From contig CM057828.1 of the NCBI GenBank assembly GCA_030068075.1, positions 112,271,699-112,335,698 on the forward strand: a stretch of 64,000 nt of DNA, written 5' to 3'. This document shows, piece after piece, positions 24,281 through 35,740 of the stretch. The notes beneath the pieces are model-generated. The model was not told the DNA's origin and made no database searches. It saw only the letters and a list, made by a program, of their open reading frames with translations. Both the position numbers and the translations under genes were made by a program. The stretch comes from Paguma larvata. Lineage: Eukaryota; Chordata; Mammalia; Carnivora; Viverridae. Within the stretch, counting starts at the first letter, position 1. Each line of letters begins with the position of its first letter.

Positions 24281-26399
24281 GTGTATTTCTTTTATAGTGT
24301 GTATGTGAATAGTAATGAAAATTTTTGCAGGTGACTGTTTCGCTAGGTGCAATTAAGACCATTTTTGCTTTACTGACAACTCAAAAAAACTTTCTGCGAC
24401 AAACGCTTGCACTTCCCTGGTCGACCATTAGATGTCACGAGTGCTCCGGGAGTCCTAAGGGTTACCCAGGGCCAGTAGAAATCGAACATTGTAAGCTCAT
24501 AGACCTTCACAGATTTCACTGTTTCCATATGATCGATGCCAGAAGAACCTGATACTGTGTGATATATAGAAGCAAGGTACAACTGGAATAATGAAATTTC
24601 AAAAATAAGCCTTTTTAAAGGAGGGTTGTAATAGTTCTATTGGGTATTGTAAATGCTTCAGGTGCACTTGATACCGCTGTTAGGTTCCTGGCGTTTGGGT
24701 CTCTCTCTTTTTTATGGAAAGATGGATTGAACTTCAATTTAAGAATATTCGGTAATCCCTCTCAGGACATACTGTAACAGCTGGTATTTTTGTGTTGTAG
24801 TAAATCGATTCCATACAACAGTCAGTAATAATTACGGCTGGGTTCTGACAAATTCCGAAGTATTTTCAATAAATTTAGCCAAAGAAAATAACATGATTGC
24901 TAGAAAAATTTCGCTCAGTTTGAAAGTTAAACCCAGCAACTCTGCTTGGTTCCACAAAATAGTAAGCATTTTACTGGTTGGGATTTTATCAAACCATTTA
25001 TTTTTTATTCGGATACTTATATATGTTCCGAGAAGATAATTACATTGTAGCGTATATTTCTTAGGTGATCTGACTGGGGAAGAATTTAACTGCGAGTGCT
25101 CATTATGAAATAAGAAATGCGAAATATTACGGCCTTTCAAAAGTGGCTTTATGTGTCCAGCAGCAGTGTCACCTCAGAAGGGCGTTTGATGTGGGAACGC
25201 GAGGTTGTCTTAGTATTACTAGAATGTTTGATATGAGCGGGAGATCACTTATTATACAGTGTTTGCAATTTATAAAAGCGATTGTAAGTTCTCTAAGGTG
25301 TGAAGAAAGTGGTAGTTTGCATGGTATGAACTGTATTGTATGTAGATTTCTGTAGTTAAATGATTTGTACTATTTAAGTTATGACTTATGGCATAAAGAG
25401 CTTAAGTTATCTACATAACACACACGCCTGTGATAGCTGTCTGCCCCCCTACATGTACGTATTGCGCTAATGGGAGAAATGTGTGTGCGTACGCTTTCCA
25501 AATTCAACCATTTCCTCCTTTTTTCTCAGTAAAACAGAAAAGCCTTTTTGAATGCTTTCTTGAAACCACGTATGGCCTGTTTTTTACTTTGTGTTGCAAT
25601 TCAGAAACACCTGTATGTAGCTGAATTTTACTCCTGATTGTTTACAGTCATTTATGAAAGCAAAAGCAGAGGTACCTTTTAAAGTTATTGGGGAAAACAG
25701 CCTCATAGGTGGGCATTAGTGACCCTTCAGTCTTTTTCTCTTCTTTTTAGTTTAGTGATTTATATTTTCATTTGGTATTTAAAATCACTGCCCCCGTATT
25801 TTTAATTAATAGTCTTCTCTCTATGGATACATCTGCTATTTTAACTTTGCCAACCTTGGTAATATGAAACAAAATGCAGGCCATTCCAACAGATAGTCTG
25901 GTTCAAGAGTCTGGTGAATTTTTTCATACTAAAGTTCACTTTGATAATTAAATAGCTAATTTAGCAGACCTTAATAGAATTTTACAGTTTCTACTTTTTC
26001 AAGTGAAGTTTGGAAAGTTCATTTTTCCTTACTCTGTAATATGAATCAGCAGTTTAAAGGCTGTACGAATTGAAGCGAGCCAGTTTTTCGAGTGTTTACA
26101 ATATCTGTTTTTCTTGTTAATATATGTTAAAATATGCTTTTAAATTACCGACTTTGCTTTATAGAGAACAGGGGAAAATGCACTAAAAAAATGGACCTAA
26201 ACACACTGTGTGGGTCTTGTGATTTCTAGAAAGTGTGAATGTGGTGTATTTTCCGTGATTAGGCAGCCGTGGTCCAAATTTAAACCACATGGCCTTCTCC
26301 CGGGTGTCAGGCCAACGTAAATTTTAATCTCGCTACTTTCTTTTATGTTTGCATTTTATAATCTCGTTGGTTGAGCTAAACAACTCCGGTTATAATGGC
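24281..26399. other. Unique intron or flank, no repeat recognised
   Basis: Over 2 kb with no SINE, L1 or microsatellite. Several short frames (24325-24552, 25143-25355, 25430-25624) match nothing I know. Low repeat load and scattered CpGs make it a candidate for conserved non-coding sequence. This is inference. Confidence 0.5.
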
Positions 26400-26630
26400 C
26401 AGTGTTTCTTGTTTGCTTGTTACATGCCAGACGCTGTGTTGTGAGCCTTAGCGTATGTAATTATCAAACAGTCCTGAAGAGCCGTTCTCTCCATTTGTAT
26501 GTAAGGAAATTAGGGCACAATAAGATTCACTAACTTGTCCAAGATCACAGACTTAGCAGAATGAAAGATCAGGTTAAACTCCTTCCTCTTTAGATACTAT
26601 ACAATAGCGCCTTGCTAATTATTTTGGGAT
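26400..26630 (+). mobile_element. MIR
   Basis: ttacatgccagacgctgtgt, aaggaaattagggcacaata and aacttgtccaagatcacaga follow the MIR consensus in order. Confidence 0.75.
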
Positions 26631-27263
26631 AAACCTTGGTGAAACAGCTTTTGAAAAAAAATGGATGTTTTTCAAAGGCGCATCAAAGCTTAGTTTTTAC
26701 TAAAAGAATTTACTTTCCTATGTTAGCTTACATTGGTAGGTTTCGTTGAGATTATAAAACTTCTGCGAATTTGTAACATCATCAATTCTCAGAGTTTTTC
26801 AGGGTGATTTCTCAGCTTTCAGGTACAGTATTCTGCAGTTGTCATATTAGAATGAGCTATTGAAGAAATTACAATTACTTATAAGTTGTTGACAGTCTAT
26901 AGAGTCTCTGTTCTGCGTTAGGAAGATAGCGTGGAATTGCGATAATAGAGGCAAAGGATTTTAGGATAGCGTTGGTGTAAAAATCTTCTTTAGGTTCTCA
27001 GTCTGTGCATTCAGCACTCCAACCAACTGTGAAAATCTTTAAGGAAGCCTCGATACATGCATGAGGAACTTTTGCGGTTTTAATTAGAAATCTCCCATCA
27101 AGATCAGAAACTCCCGCACTTAATATTTGCATGTAGCATAGACAAACTTTGGAAGAACTGATCTTTCTGGTAAGTATGTTGGAATAAGAATTTCGAGTTG
27201 CAGAATGTTGCAGTTTAGTCGCCTTCGCTATTATTATTTTTAAAGCGTTTCTTCTCTTTTTAG
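26631..27263. other. MPP7: Inferred MPP7 5'-leader intron, unique
   Basis: Unique sequence leading to the splice acceptor at 27262-27263. No CpG island or TATA-led promoter is seen. Confidence 0.45.
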
Positions 27264-27384
27264 AAACAGCCTGCACGGTAAATCTTGGTCGACAGCGTGG
27301 CTGCAGGCCATTGAGCTAGAATTCCCTGTGGCTTTCTAAGTGGAGAGCGTTTGGTGTGCATTGTCCCAGCCTGCGGCTCGCATC
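27264..27384 (+). other. MPP7: MPP7 5' leader part of exon A
   Basis: This is non-coding leader directly upstream of the MPP7 start codon. A pyrimidine-rich tract ending in AG at 27262-27263 is a good splice acceptor, so the exon is taken to start at 27264. A weaker AG at 27305-27306 lacks a pyrimidine tract. The leader contains no ATG, and the frame of the start codon is closed by a TAA at 27337-27339. Earlier leader exons are not recognisable here. The true 5' edge is inferred, not proven. Confidence 0.6.
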
Positions 27385-27421
27385 ATGCCAGCGTTGTCAA
27401 CAGGATCTGGTAGTGACACAG
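27385..27421 (+). CDS. MPP7: MPP7 first coding exon (residues 1-12 plus one base)
   Basis: This exon encodes the N-terminus of MPP7, a membrane-associated guanylate kinase of the p55 subfamily. The protein reads MPALSTGSGSDT, then the first base of a glycine codon. It matches the start of mammalian MPP7 as I know it. The start is supported by an A at -3, by the upstream in-frame TAA at 27337 and by the absence of other ATGs in the leader. The exon ends at a GT donor (27422, gtatgtg), leaving phase 1. The next coding exon begins with 'gt', which completes the GGT glycine codon. Known role of the family member: a scaffold at epithelial junctions that joins DLG1 and LIN7 through L27 domains, followed by PDZ, SH3 and guanylate-kinase-like domains. 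Only the N-terminal tip, ahead of the L27 fold, lies here. Confidence 0.92.
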
Positions 27422-27423
27422 GT

Positions 27424-28182
27424 ATGTGAACCCGAGAGGGGTGGTTTTCCTTCCGTCCTTACTTAAATTCTCTTGTTCGTAGCGAAAAACAGCATTGCTT
27501 TAAGTAAGTGCAAACAGATCCTGCCTGTTTTTCTGTCACCAGCATGAGGGGCACAGAATCAACGTAGATGCCTCCTTCCAAGGTCAAAGTTGTTAAATGA
27601 CCTTGGCCAACCACTGCTTTCTCCAGGTACTGATGGCTTGAGCTGATGCTCCTATATGGTCTTCCCCTCTGTGATCATGCTATGCCTTTAAATTTCTTTA
27701 AAAAATAAAAGAATTATTTTAAGCATGTACTAGAGTATGGCAAATTCCGTGATACTCCTGTTCCTTTTCACTCAGGTTTAATAACAGGAACTTTCTGCCA
27801 TTCTTGCTTTAGAACTTGCACTGTTTTTCTTTAAGGGATAGAATATTGCCCCTACCCCATTCTTGCGGGGGGTAGGGACAAGTACCCTGGGAGGTAGCGG
27901 GGGCAGGAAACAACTATCCTGAAGTTGATATATGCCACTAAGGGATTCAGTGAAAACCAGAATATTTCACCTATTATCAGTTGTAAGATTTAGTGATACT
28001 TAGAATACCTCTTTAAGAGTTCCAAGAAAGAGAAAAAACACAGGTATGTGTAAAATCCTCTTCCTTCCGATCTGTTTTAGGAGATGGGTGAAGGAGGTCA
28101 GTGCCCTTTTGAGGTCCTATTCTGAGGTTCCCCAGAATCAACACTCTTTGTTTTTAAACAAAAAATTAAAAAAAATTTTTTA
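27424..28182. other. Unassigned intron sequence
   Basis: No repeat I can name. The CCCT/GGGG-rich stretch at 27850-27905 is only low complexity. Confidence 0.5.
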
Positions 28183-28402
28183 CGGGTGCCTGGGTAGCTC
28201 AGTTGGTCAAGCATCCGACTTTGGCTCAGGTCATGATCTCACGGTTCGTGAGTTTGAGCCCCAGGTTGGGCTCTGTGCTGCTGACAGCTTGGAGCCTGGA
28301 GCCTGCTTCAGATCCTGTCTCTGCCCCTCCCCTTCTCATGCTCCATCTTTCTCTTTCTCTTTCTCAAAAAGAAATAAACATTAAAAAAATTAAAAAAATT
28401 TT
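28183..28402 (+). mobile_element. Felid-type SINEC, + orientation
   Basis: Complete. The body has an extra 'ctg' (gctgctgacagc). Flanks share an attaaaaaaattttttA-type sequence, consistent with a duplication. Confidence 0.92.
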
Positions 28403-28700
28403 TTAGAGTATGGCTGACTTACAATGTTACCTTAGTTCCAGGTGTACAACATAGTGATTCAGCTTCTCTATATGTTATGCTGTGCTCACTCACCACAAGT
28501 GTTACCTTGGTAGTGTCACCAAGCACCATTACAATACCATTGACTATATTCCTTATTCTGTGTCTTTTATTCCTGTGACTTATTCATTCCATAACTAGAA
28601 GCCTGTGTCTCCACTACACTTCATCCATTTTGCCCACCCCCACCCGCCTCTCCTCTGGCAACCATCAGTTTGTTCTCTGCATTCAAAGTTCTGAGAATTA
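28403..28700 (-). mobile_element. Old L1 3'-end fragment, antisense
   Basis: ccaggtgtacaacatagtga, cattacaataccattgacta and ctctggcaaccatcagtttg are typical antisense L1 3'-end landmarks. Confidence 0.7.
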
Positions 28701-28759
28701 GCACTTGTTAAAAATGTAGATTCATGACCCTTCCCAGAAATTTGCGTTTTTTGTTTTGT

Positions 28760-28948
28760 TTTGTTTTTTTGTTTATTTTTTGTTTTTAAGAGTGAGAGAG
28801 GAAGAGTGGGAGAGGGAGAGAGTATTTTAAGCAGGCTCCATGGCCAGTGTGGAACCCGAGGCGGGGCTTGAACCCAAGACACTGGGATCACGACGTGAGC
28901 CGAAATTAAGAGTCAGACCCTTAATGGACTGAGCCATGCAGGTGCCCC
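28760..28948 (-). mobile_element. SINEC, degraded, - orientation
   Basis: After a (TTTTG)n-like tail come a purine tract, a shortened body and a tRNA-like part ending gccatgcaggtgcccc. Older than most copies here. Confidence 0.82.
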
Positions 28949-30190
28949 CCCACCCCCAGAACTATTGAAACAGAATGTGACTGTGGTGTGGGTGCTATGC
29001 CTTGTACTTTTAAGACCCCTCAAAAGATATGGCATGGCGTGTGACCAAAAGTAATGTCCTGTGTGTCGCACTGACTCCTGCATTTGGTTCCATCACTGCC
29101 ATTCCGCGAGCAGCTGAGGTGGTGATCTCAGTGTGGGCCATTACTGGTACCACGATTTTAACAAAGCTGAATCACAAATTTGGAAATATCAGTCTTGCTA
29201 TTTCAAGCATATCCATCCTTACGTTTTGGCAAGTGTTGTCTCTTCTTTATCCATCAGTAATGATTTTTTCCACTGTAATTTACACTGTGGATTAGTTTTT
29301 CTAAGGAAGTAATTTTGATTTTTAAATACCTGAAAATCACTTTTTCTCAAGACATTAACTTCGAAGCCAGCTCCTTTGGAAAAATTTCTTTCTTCATTTT
29401 AGTTTTTATATAGTCCCACATTGTGTTCTACTAAATAAAATGAATGATTTAACTTTCCATAGTGGTTTGGGAAATTATAGATAAAATTTATTTGAGCCAT
29501 AAATTTACTTCAGTTATGTAATGAATAAGTTTTATGCCTTGCTATTCGCCAAAAATGCCTTAGTTTAATTGAATGCAAAATATTGTTGCTTACATCTATG
29601 TCAAGGAATGATTAAAATGGAGTATTTATAGTTTATGGGGGCAGTCGAAGGGTCAGTCATGAAAATAGCAGAGGCTATTCAGAATTTAAAAAGGACTTTT
29701 CCACACGGAGCAGGCTCTCCTGGTGCAGATTTAAAGCGCCCGTGTGACTCTCACCTGGCTTTGTGATATTTTTTGACCTGTGTGCCCAACAAGGTTCGAG
29801 TCAAACAGAGAAGACGTGTGTGTTCAAGAGTCCCTGCATTCAGGGAGGCTCCTGAGTATGGTGCACGCATCAGGTGTTTGTGGTGCCCTCGTAGTCGCTG
29901 GCAGCCCAGATGCAGTTTACCAGTAAGAGGTCATTTTTACCCTAAGCAAGGTTGCTTAGCAACATCCTTTCCAGGATACAGAGCTATGGAGCCTAACTGA
30001 AGGGCAGAAGCTCGGGCAGCAGGAGAGCGGCTCCCCGAGGCCCCCTGTGTACATAGTCCTCATGTGGGAGTATACTACTTCTCCCTCTCCCCCTTTCTAC
30101 TTATTTCACCCAGGAAAACAATGTAAATTACACAGGTAATACCTAAAAACATTGTCATTGTCAAAGATGCTTAGAGAAAAAAGGAAAGGA
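28949..30190. other. Unassigned mostly unique intron sequence
   Basis: Contains an 88-codon + frame (29029-29295) and the X-box-like palindrome at 29951. No repeat is named. Confidence 0.5.
29951..29963. promoter_or_regulatory. X-box-like (RFX) palindrome
   Basis: GTTGCTTAGCAAC is a 6-bp inverted repeat with a 1-bp spacer. It fits the RFX-factor X-box pattern of GTTGCY half-sites. It overlaps an 8-bp inverted repeat at 29942-29959 (ctaagcaa-gg-ttgcttag). It lies about 2.5 kb inside the MPP7 intron in non-repeat sequence. Confidence 0.4.
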
Positions 30191-31210
30191 ATTCTTAATG
30201 ACCTACCCTTTCCCTGACCCAGTCTCATTTTCTTTCTCCGTTTGATGAACATTTCAAGAATGTTCTGTACGTTAAACACTTACACACGGATGTACATAAG
30301 TATGTTTTATGTCTTTGTTCTTTACTTTTTAATCAGATTCTGTCTTACTCTGTGGATTGTTCTAGAACTTTCTTTCCTATACCAAGTAATGTCTCAGAGC
30401 TGAATTTCCATGGAGTGTGTGTGTTTGTGTATATCTATACGTAACCTATCTACCTATACGTACATTTATATTTTCCTTATTCTTTTAAACTAAGGCATGC
30501 TTTTGTGTAATATCACAATATAGGGAACCATACTTCTGTTGATGAAAACCCTGGTTTTGCTCCTTTTATGATATTTTGGGGAAAACAGATGTGAATATTT
30601 AATGGGAGTTATCGAGTTGTCCAGAGTGGCTAAGGCACCTAATGATCCCATGGCTAGTACATTTGGGATTCTTTTCCTCATATTCTTGTTGAGCTCGGAT
30701 ATCATAAGCCTGTATAATTTTTGCCCATTTGGTGGGTAAAACATGCATCTTAAGTGTTGAATGTGCATTACTCCTGATAACTGAGCAGATTTCCATTTGT
30801 TTCATGGCCATTTATTCCTTTGATTTGTCAATTTACATCTTTTCCCATTTTCTCGTTGGTTATCATTTTTTTCATGTTTTTACAGAATTTCTTTTGTTTG
30901 CATTTTGTATATTAATGGAGCATTTTAGGTTGAATACCATTTTTTCTGGTCAGCCATTTGTCCTTTTTTTCTTAAATAGTATTTCTTTTATTGAAGTTGA
31001 AAACTTTTGTGGACTAATCAATCTTTTCTGTATGGTTAATGCTTTTTTTCCCTTGTGCTTTCCTACCCCCTGCAAGGTCATGAAGATATTGTCTAAGATT
31101 TTCTGCCAATAATGAAAACAGTTTGTTTTTATACATTTGGAATTTCAGTCCAACTATAATTTATATGTGGAGGGAAATAGTAGTTGTTTAATTTTATTTC
31201 CCACATGAAC
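30191..31210 (-). mobile_element. Possible very old L1 fragments, antisense
   Basis: T-rich sequence with an L1-3'-like order of motifs (for example aacagtttgtttttatacat and ccaactataatttatatgtg). Too diverged for certainty. Confidence 0.35.
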
Positions 31211-31319
31211 AGTCAGTAGTCCCCAAATAACATAGTCAGTAGTCCATACTTTTTACATAAATTTGTAATATTCCCTCCATTGTACACCAATATTACATAT
31301 GTTCTGGGTTTTCTTTCTT

Positions 31320-31900
31320 GTTTTTTTTTTTATTTTAAATAATTTCAATGGACTTTATTTTTTAGAGCAACTTTAGATTTAAAGAAAGATTACGAAGATA
31401 ATACCGAGAGTTCCCGTATACCTTACACCTTGTTTCACCGATTAACATCTTACCTTAGTTTGGCACATTCATTTCAATTAGCGAATTGATATTGATACAC
31501 TATTATTAACTAAAATCTATACTTTATTCAGATTTTCTTTGTTTTCCTCTAATTTTTTTTTTTTTTGGCTCCAGGATCTTCCATTACATTTAATTGCCCT
31601 TGTCTCATTAGGTTCCTCTTGGCTATGAAGGTTTCTTAGACTTTTTTTTTTTTTGTCTTTGGTGACCTTGACAGTTTTTAGGAGTTCTAGTCAGGAATGC
31701 TATAGAAGTCCCCTCTGTTGGAATTCGTCTGATTTTGCCATTGTTATCATACCAAGGGTACGTACTCTTAACTAGATTTATGATTGTTGATTTTGGTCAA
31801 CTGGCTGAAATAGTATTTGTCAGGTTTCTCCACTGTAACATTATTCTCTTTTCCCATTCTTTCCATACTGTACTGTACTGTACAGCCTACATTCTGTGTT
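31320..31900 (-). mobile_element. Old L1 3'-end fragment, antisense
   Basis: tttattttttagagcaactt, gaagataataccgagagttc and tggcacattcatttcaatta follow the antisense 3' region of old L1s. Confidence 0.5.
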
Positions 31901-32700
31901 ACGTTCTCCCTCCTTTAGGCTAAAGTATCTATATAAAATATCTGGAATATTTTGTCTCTTGTCTCCTATATATTCATTTATTCATATTAGTATGGACTCA
32001 TGGATATTTATTGATATTTTGAGTTATAATCCAATACTAAATTTATTTTGTCATTCAAATTGTTCAGCTTTGGCCATCGGGACCTGTTTCACTTGGCCTC
32101 TCTGATATTCTCCTGTCAATGTGGGCTTGCTTCTTTATTCTTGGCACTACAAGGTGCCCCAGGCTCATTTTACGGTGCTCCAGTCCTGGAATCAGCTACT
32201 TCTCTAGGGAGACCCCAGTGCCTTTGACTGGGGAATGGGATTAGAACCCAGGATTTGGGTGACGGTTTGCATATGGCTACTGGCTTCTCTCATGTGACAG
32301 AGCAAAGAAATACATGTATGTACACTAACCCAGGTAGATACACACATTATAAACATTTTTGTGTGCAATCAGCTATAACTATAGTAAACGAAACATGAAT
32401 TCTTACAGATGTTACCAATTCTAATTAGCAAATGGATCATTTTAGCCTCCTTCCCTTGCTTATTGATAAATTCCCACCCCCAACAGTGAGAAACCTGGCC
32501 GCCACCGCCCACCATCCATTTACTTAAATTAATCGGTTCCAGTGTACATGTTGTTAACCTGTACCTCATGGGAAACAACTTTTATGAACTAGAGAGCTGA
32601 CCTTGTTTTTATTCCTCTGATAGAACTATTCTGTTTTTAATCTTATGAAATCATTCCTTTCGTGCATACTACCTATGTTAGTTTTAGTTTTATAAATTCA
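31901..32700. other. Unassigned intron sequence
   Basis: Nothing gene-like is recognised. Confidence 0.45.
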
Positions 32701-32704
32701 TTAA

Positions 32705-33130
32705 GTGTGTTTTTTTCCAAACATCATATAATATGAAATATATATATATACAGAAAAACACATAAAACTTTTATAAGACAGTTTTAAAACTGGTTATAAT
32801 GCCAACATCCATGTGATCACCGTCTGGTTCAAGAAATCAAGCATCCTGAAAGCAGCCTGGGTATTTCTGCTTTTCACAGTCTCCTCAACTTCCATTAGAG
32901 ATGGACATTAAAAAAAAAAGTTGGTCTTTTACACGATACATAAAACATAGTTTATGATTTATGTGGGCTCCCTAGGCCTTATAGTTTAATTTCACTTGTT
33001 TTTGAACTTTGTAAGTGGAATTATACCATATGAATTGGATTAGTTATATGTGTTGCAAGCACCTTCTTTTGTTCTGTGGCTTGTCTTCTCATTTCTGCGC
33101 TTTCCTCCCCTCTTCTATGTGCAGAAGTTA
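32705..33130 (-). mobile_element. Possible old L1 3' fragment, antisense
   Basis: tatacagaaaaacacataaa, catgtgatcaccgtctggtt and gaattataccatatgaattg resemble diverged L1 3' sequence. Confidence 0.4.
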
Positions 33131-33299
33131 TTAATTTCAATACCGTTGAGCACCATTTTCCTTTAGATTAGTGATTGGTGAATTGTAGTCACGAAATATT
33201 TCCTTCATTATGATCAAAAAGTTATTCCCTTTTCTGTTTCCATTTTGATTCTGATATTCTAGATTTTTGTTTGTAAGATGTGAAGTGGGGCTCCATTAT

Positions 33300-35220
33300 T
33301 ATTTTTTCCATGTGGGCATCCACTTGTCCCACCATGACCTAAAGACCGTGTTTCTTTCTGCTTGCCGTGCTGCCATCTGGAACCTTTGTTACAGTGTCGA
33401 TGGTGGTGATGGTGACCATCTTTGCTTCTAGTTCTGGGTCTCAAAAGAAATTACTTCAGCATTTCTTCTTTGTCATATCTGCTCTAGATTTTTTTCTTAT
33501 ATGCCCTTTACTGGATTAAGGAAGCTTCAGTTTATTCTTAGTTTGCAAAATGATTGTTTTAATGACTAGCCATTGAATTTTCTCAAGTGATTTTTATGTA
33601 ATTATTGTAATGATTGTATGCTTTGTTCCCTGTGTCTCAACACAGCAAATTTCATTGATTTTTGACTATTAAACCAACTTGTATTTTAGAGATAAACCCA
33701 ATTTGTTCACAATTTATTATCCTTTTCATATAATCTGCTGGATTTAGTTTCTATTTTGCTTATAACTTTAATGTCTGTTTTTATGAATGACTTTAGCCTG
33801 TAATTTTGTTTTCTCGTTCTCTCTAATATCATGTTAGCCTCATGTAGTGACTTGGGAGAAGTCTTTCTTTACTCTTCTATGGACAAGTTTGTGAAAGAAA
33901 GACCAAAATTAGTTTTTACTTTAGTGAAATTTAACTATTAGGTTAGTTGGGCCTGGACATTTTCTTTTTGATAAGAATATTGGTAATTATTTTAAAGATT
34001 ACAAGAATGTTCAGGCTTTCATTTTTACTTCTTGAGTTAGTTTTAATGACATTTTTCTAAGACGTCCATTTCACCTAAGTCTTCAAATTTCTGAAAAAGT
34101 TGCTCATAATTTTATTTCATGTATGCATTTTCTACATTAGTGGTTTTTTTTTTTCTTTTCGGTTCTGATATTGGTAATTATGGTCTTTTCTTCTCTTTCC
34201 TTAATATTGCCAGAGTTTTGTCAATTTCATTAGCCTTTTTAGATATAGAACTTAAGAATTTTCTTCATTGTATATTAGTTTTTATTTTGTTGATTTTTAT
34301 TCTTTTTCTAGTCATGAACAATTGTTCAGAACTTGTAACCTTCTTCTTTTCCTAGTGTTAACATTTAAGACTGTTTCTCCCTAGGTACAGTTTTATTACC
34401 TTAGACTTATTTTGTAATTGGTTATTTAGAATTTTCTTAAGTATACAAATAAGAATTTTTTAAATTTATCTTTTGTTCCTGATTTCTTCCTTCATTGCTT
34501 TGTGGTCAGAAAACTTAATTTGTATTATTTCAGTCCTTCGAAGTTGTTTAGACTTTATGGCCAGCCGTATGGTCAGTTTCTGTAAGCATTCTGTCTGCGT
34601 CTAAAAAGAAGGTATATTCTGCAGTCATTGAGTTTAGCCTTCTATATATGCCTACAGATCAGGTTTTTAATTAAGTTACTCAAATAGTATTTTTGCTGAT
34701 TTTTTCTTACTGTTTATTTTCTCAGTTATCAACAGAAGTATTTTAAAAAGTTTCCCTTTATGACTATGTTTTAGTAGTTCTGTTCAGTTTTTGTTGTATA
34801 TATTTAATTGTATAATATTTAAATTTATTATTAAATACAATTTTGTTATATTGCTGGTGAATTAAAGCCTTTTTAATACATTTTATATTAAAGTAAATAT
34901 TTTTTTCTGTTAACGGTTGCATGATACATCTTTTTCTATCCTTTTACTGTCAACTTTTCTGTATTCCTGCTGTCTTAAAGCTTTTGTGAATTAGAATTGG
35001 AGCTTTCTGAGGTAACAAGTGGACGGTCTTTGCTTTTAACTAGCGTATCTTCAGTTAATTATAATGTCTGATTTTTAAAGTTTAAAATCTTAAGATATAT
35101 TGTGTTTTCTTGTCCTGAATTTTCTGTTTCTTTTTCTATTTGTTTTCTTTTGGATTGATTAGGACTTTCCTTTTTCATTTTGGTTTTCCCTTTTCACAGT
35201 TTCAAAGTTAGTACCTTATC
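33300..35220 (-). mobile_element. Old L1 ORF2 region, antisense, strongly decayed
   Basis: Antisense ORF2 landmarks occur in order: attaaaccaacttgtatttt (33669), cctcatgtagtgacttggga (33838), ggttagttgggcctggacat (33941), gtcaatttcattagcctttt (34219), cattgctttgtggtcagaaa (34493), aaggtatattctgcagtcat (34610). No frame of use remains. Confidence 0.7.
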
Positions 35221-35740
35221 TTTCTTATTTTATTAAACTATGTTTGATATGCGGCATATTAGTTTCAGGTGTACAACATGATTTGACATTTGTAGACATT
35301 GCAAAGTGATCAGCACAAGAAGTCTAGTTAACATCTGTCTCCACGCAGAGTCACGAAATTTGTTTTCTTTTAATGAGAACATTTAAGATTTACTTTCTTA
35401 AAACAAGTTTCAAATTTTCAGTACATTATTATTGACTATAGTCACCATGCTGTACATGACTTCCTTTTATAATTGAAAGTTTGTACTTCTTGATCCCCTT
35501 CAGCCATTTCACCACCTGCCCCCCACCCCCTTCCCTTCCGGCAACCACCAGTGTATTCTCTGTATCTATGACTTTTGTTTGTTTTTTAGATTCCAGACAT
35601 AAGTGAAATCACATGATAGTTGTCTTTTTCTGTCAAGGTTCATACAAGTTGCAAATGGCTGGCTTTGTATTTATTTATTTTTTTTTTATGGCCGAGTAGT
35701 ATAGTATTCCTGTGTGTGCACGCGCATGCGCGTGTGTGTA
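35221..35740 (-). mobile_element. Old L1 3'-end fragment, antisense
   Basis: ttagtttcaggtgtacaaca, gactatagtcaccatgctgt and ccggcaaccaccagtgtatt are L1 3' landmarks. A new 3' end starting here means a second L1 copy next to the one on its left. Confidence 0.75.
35711..35739. repeat. Alternating purine-pyrimidine tract with palindrome
   Basis: A run of about 29 bases of TG/CG/CA steps contains a perfect 16-bp palindrome, CACGCGCATGCGCGTG, at 35719-35734. Such tracts can take the Z-DNA form. It lies at the right end of an old L1 3' fragment, where TG repeats often arise. Confidence 0.7.

Noticed and set aside
29029..29295. 88-codon hydrophobic frame resembling a membrane protein
   Set aside because: Hydrophobicity comes from T-rich codons. 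There is no family match and no supporting signals.
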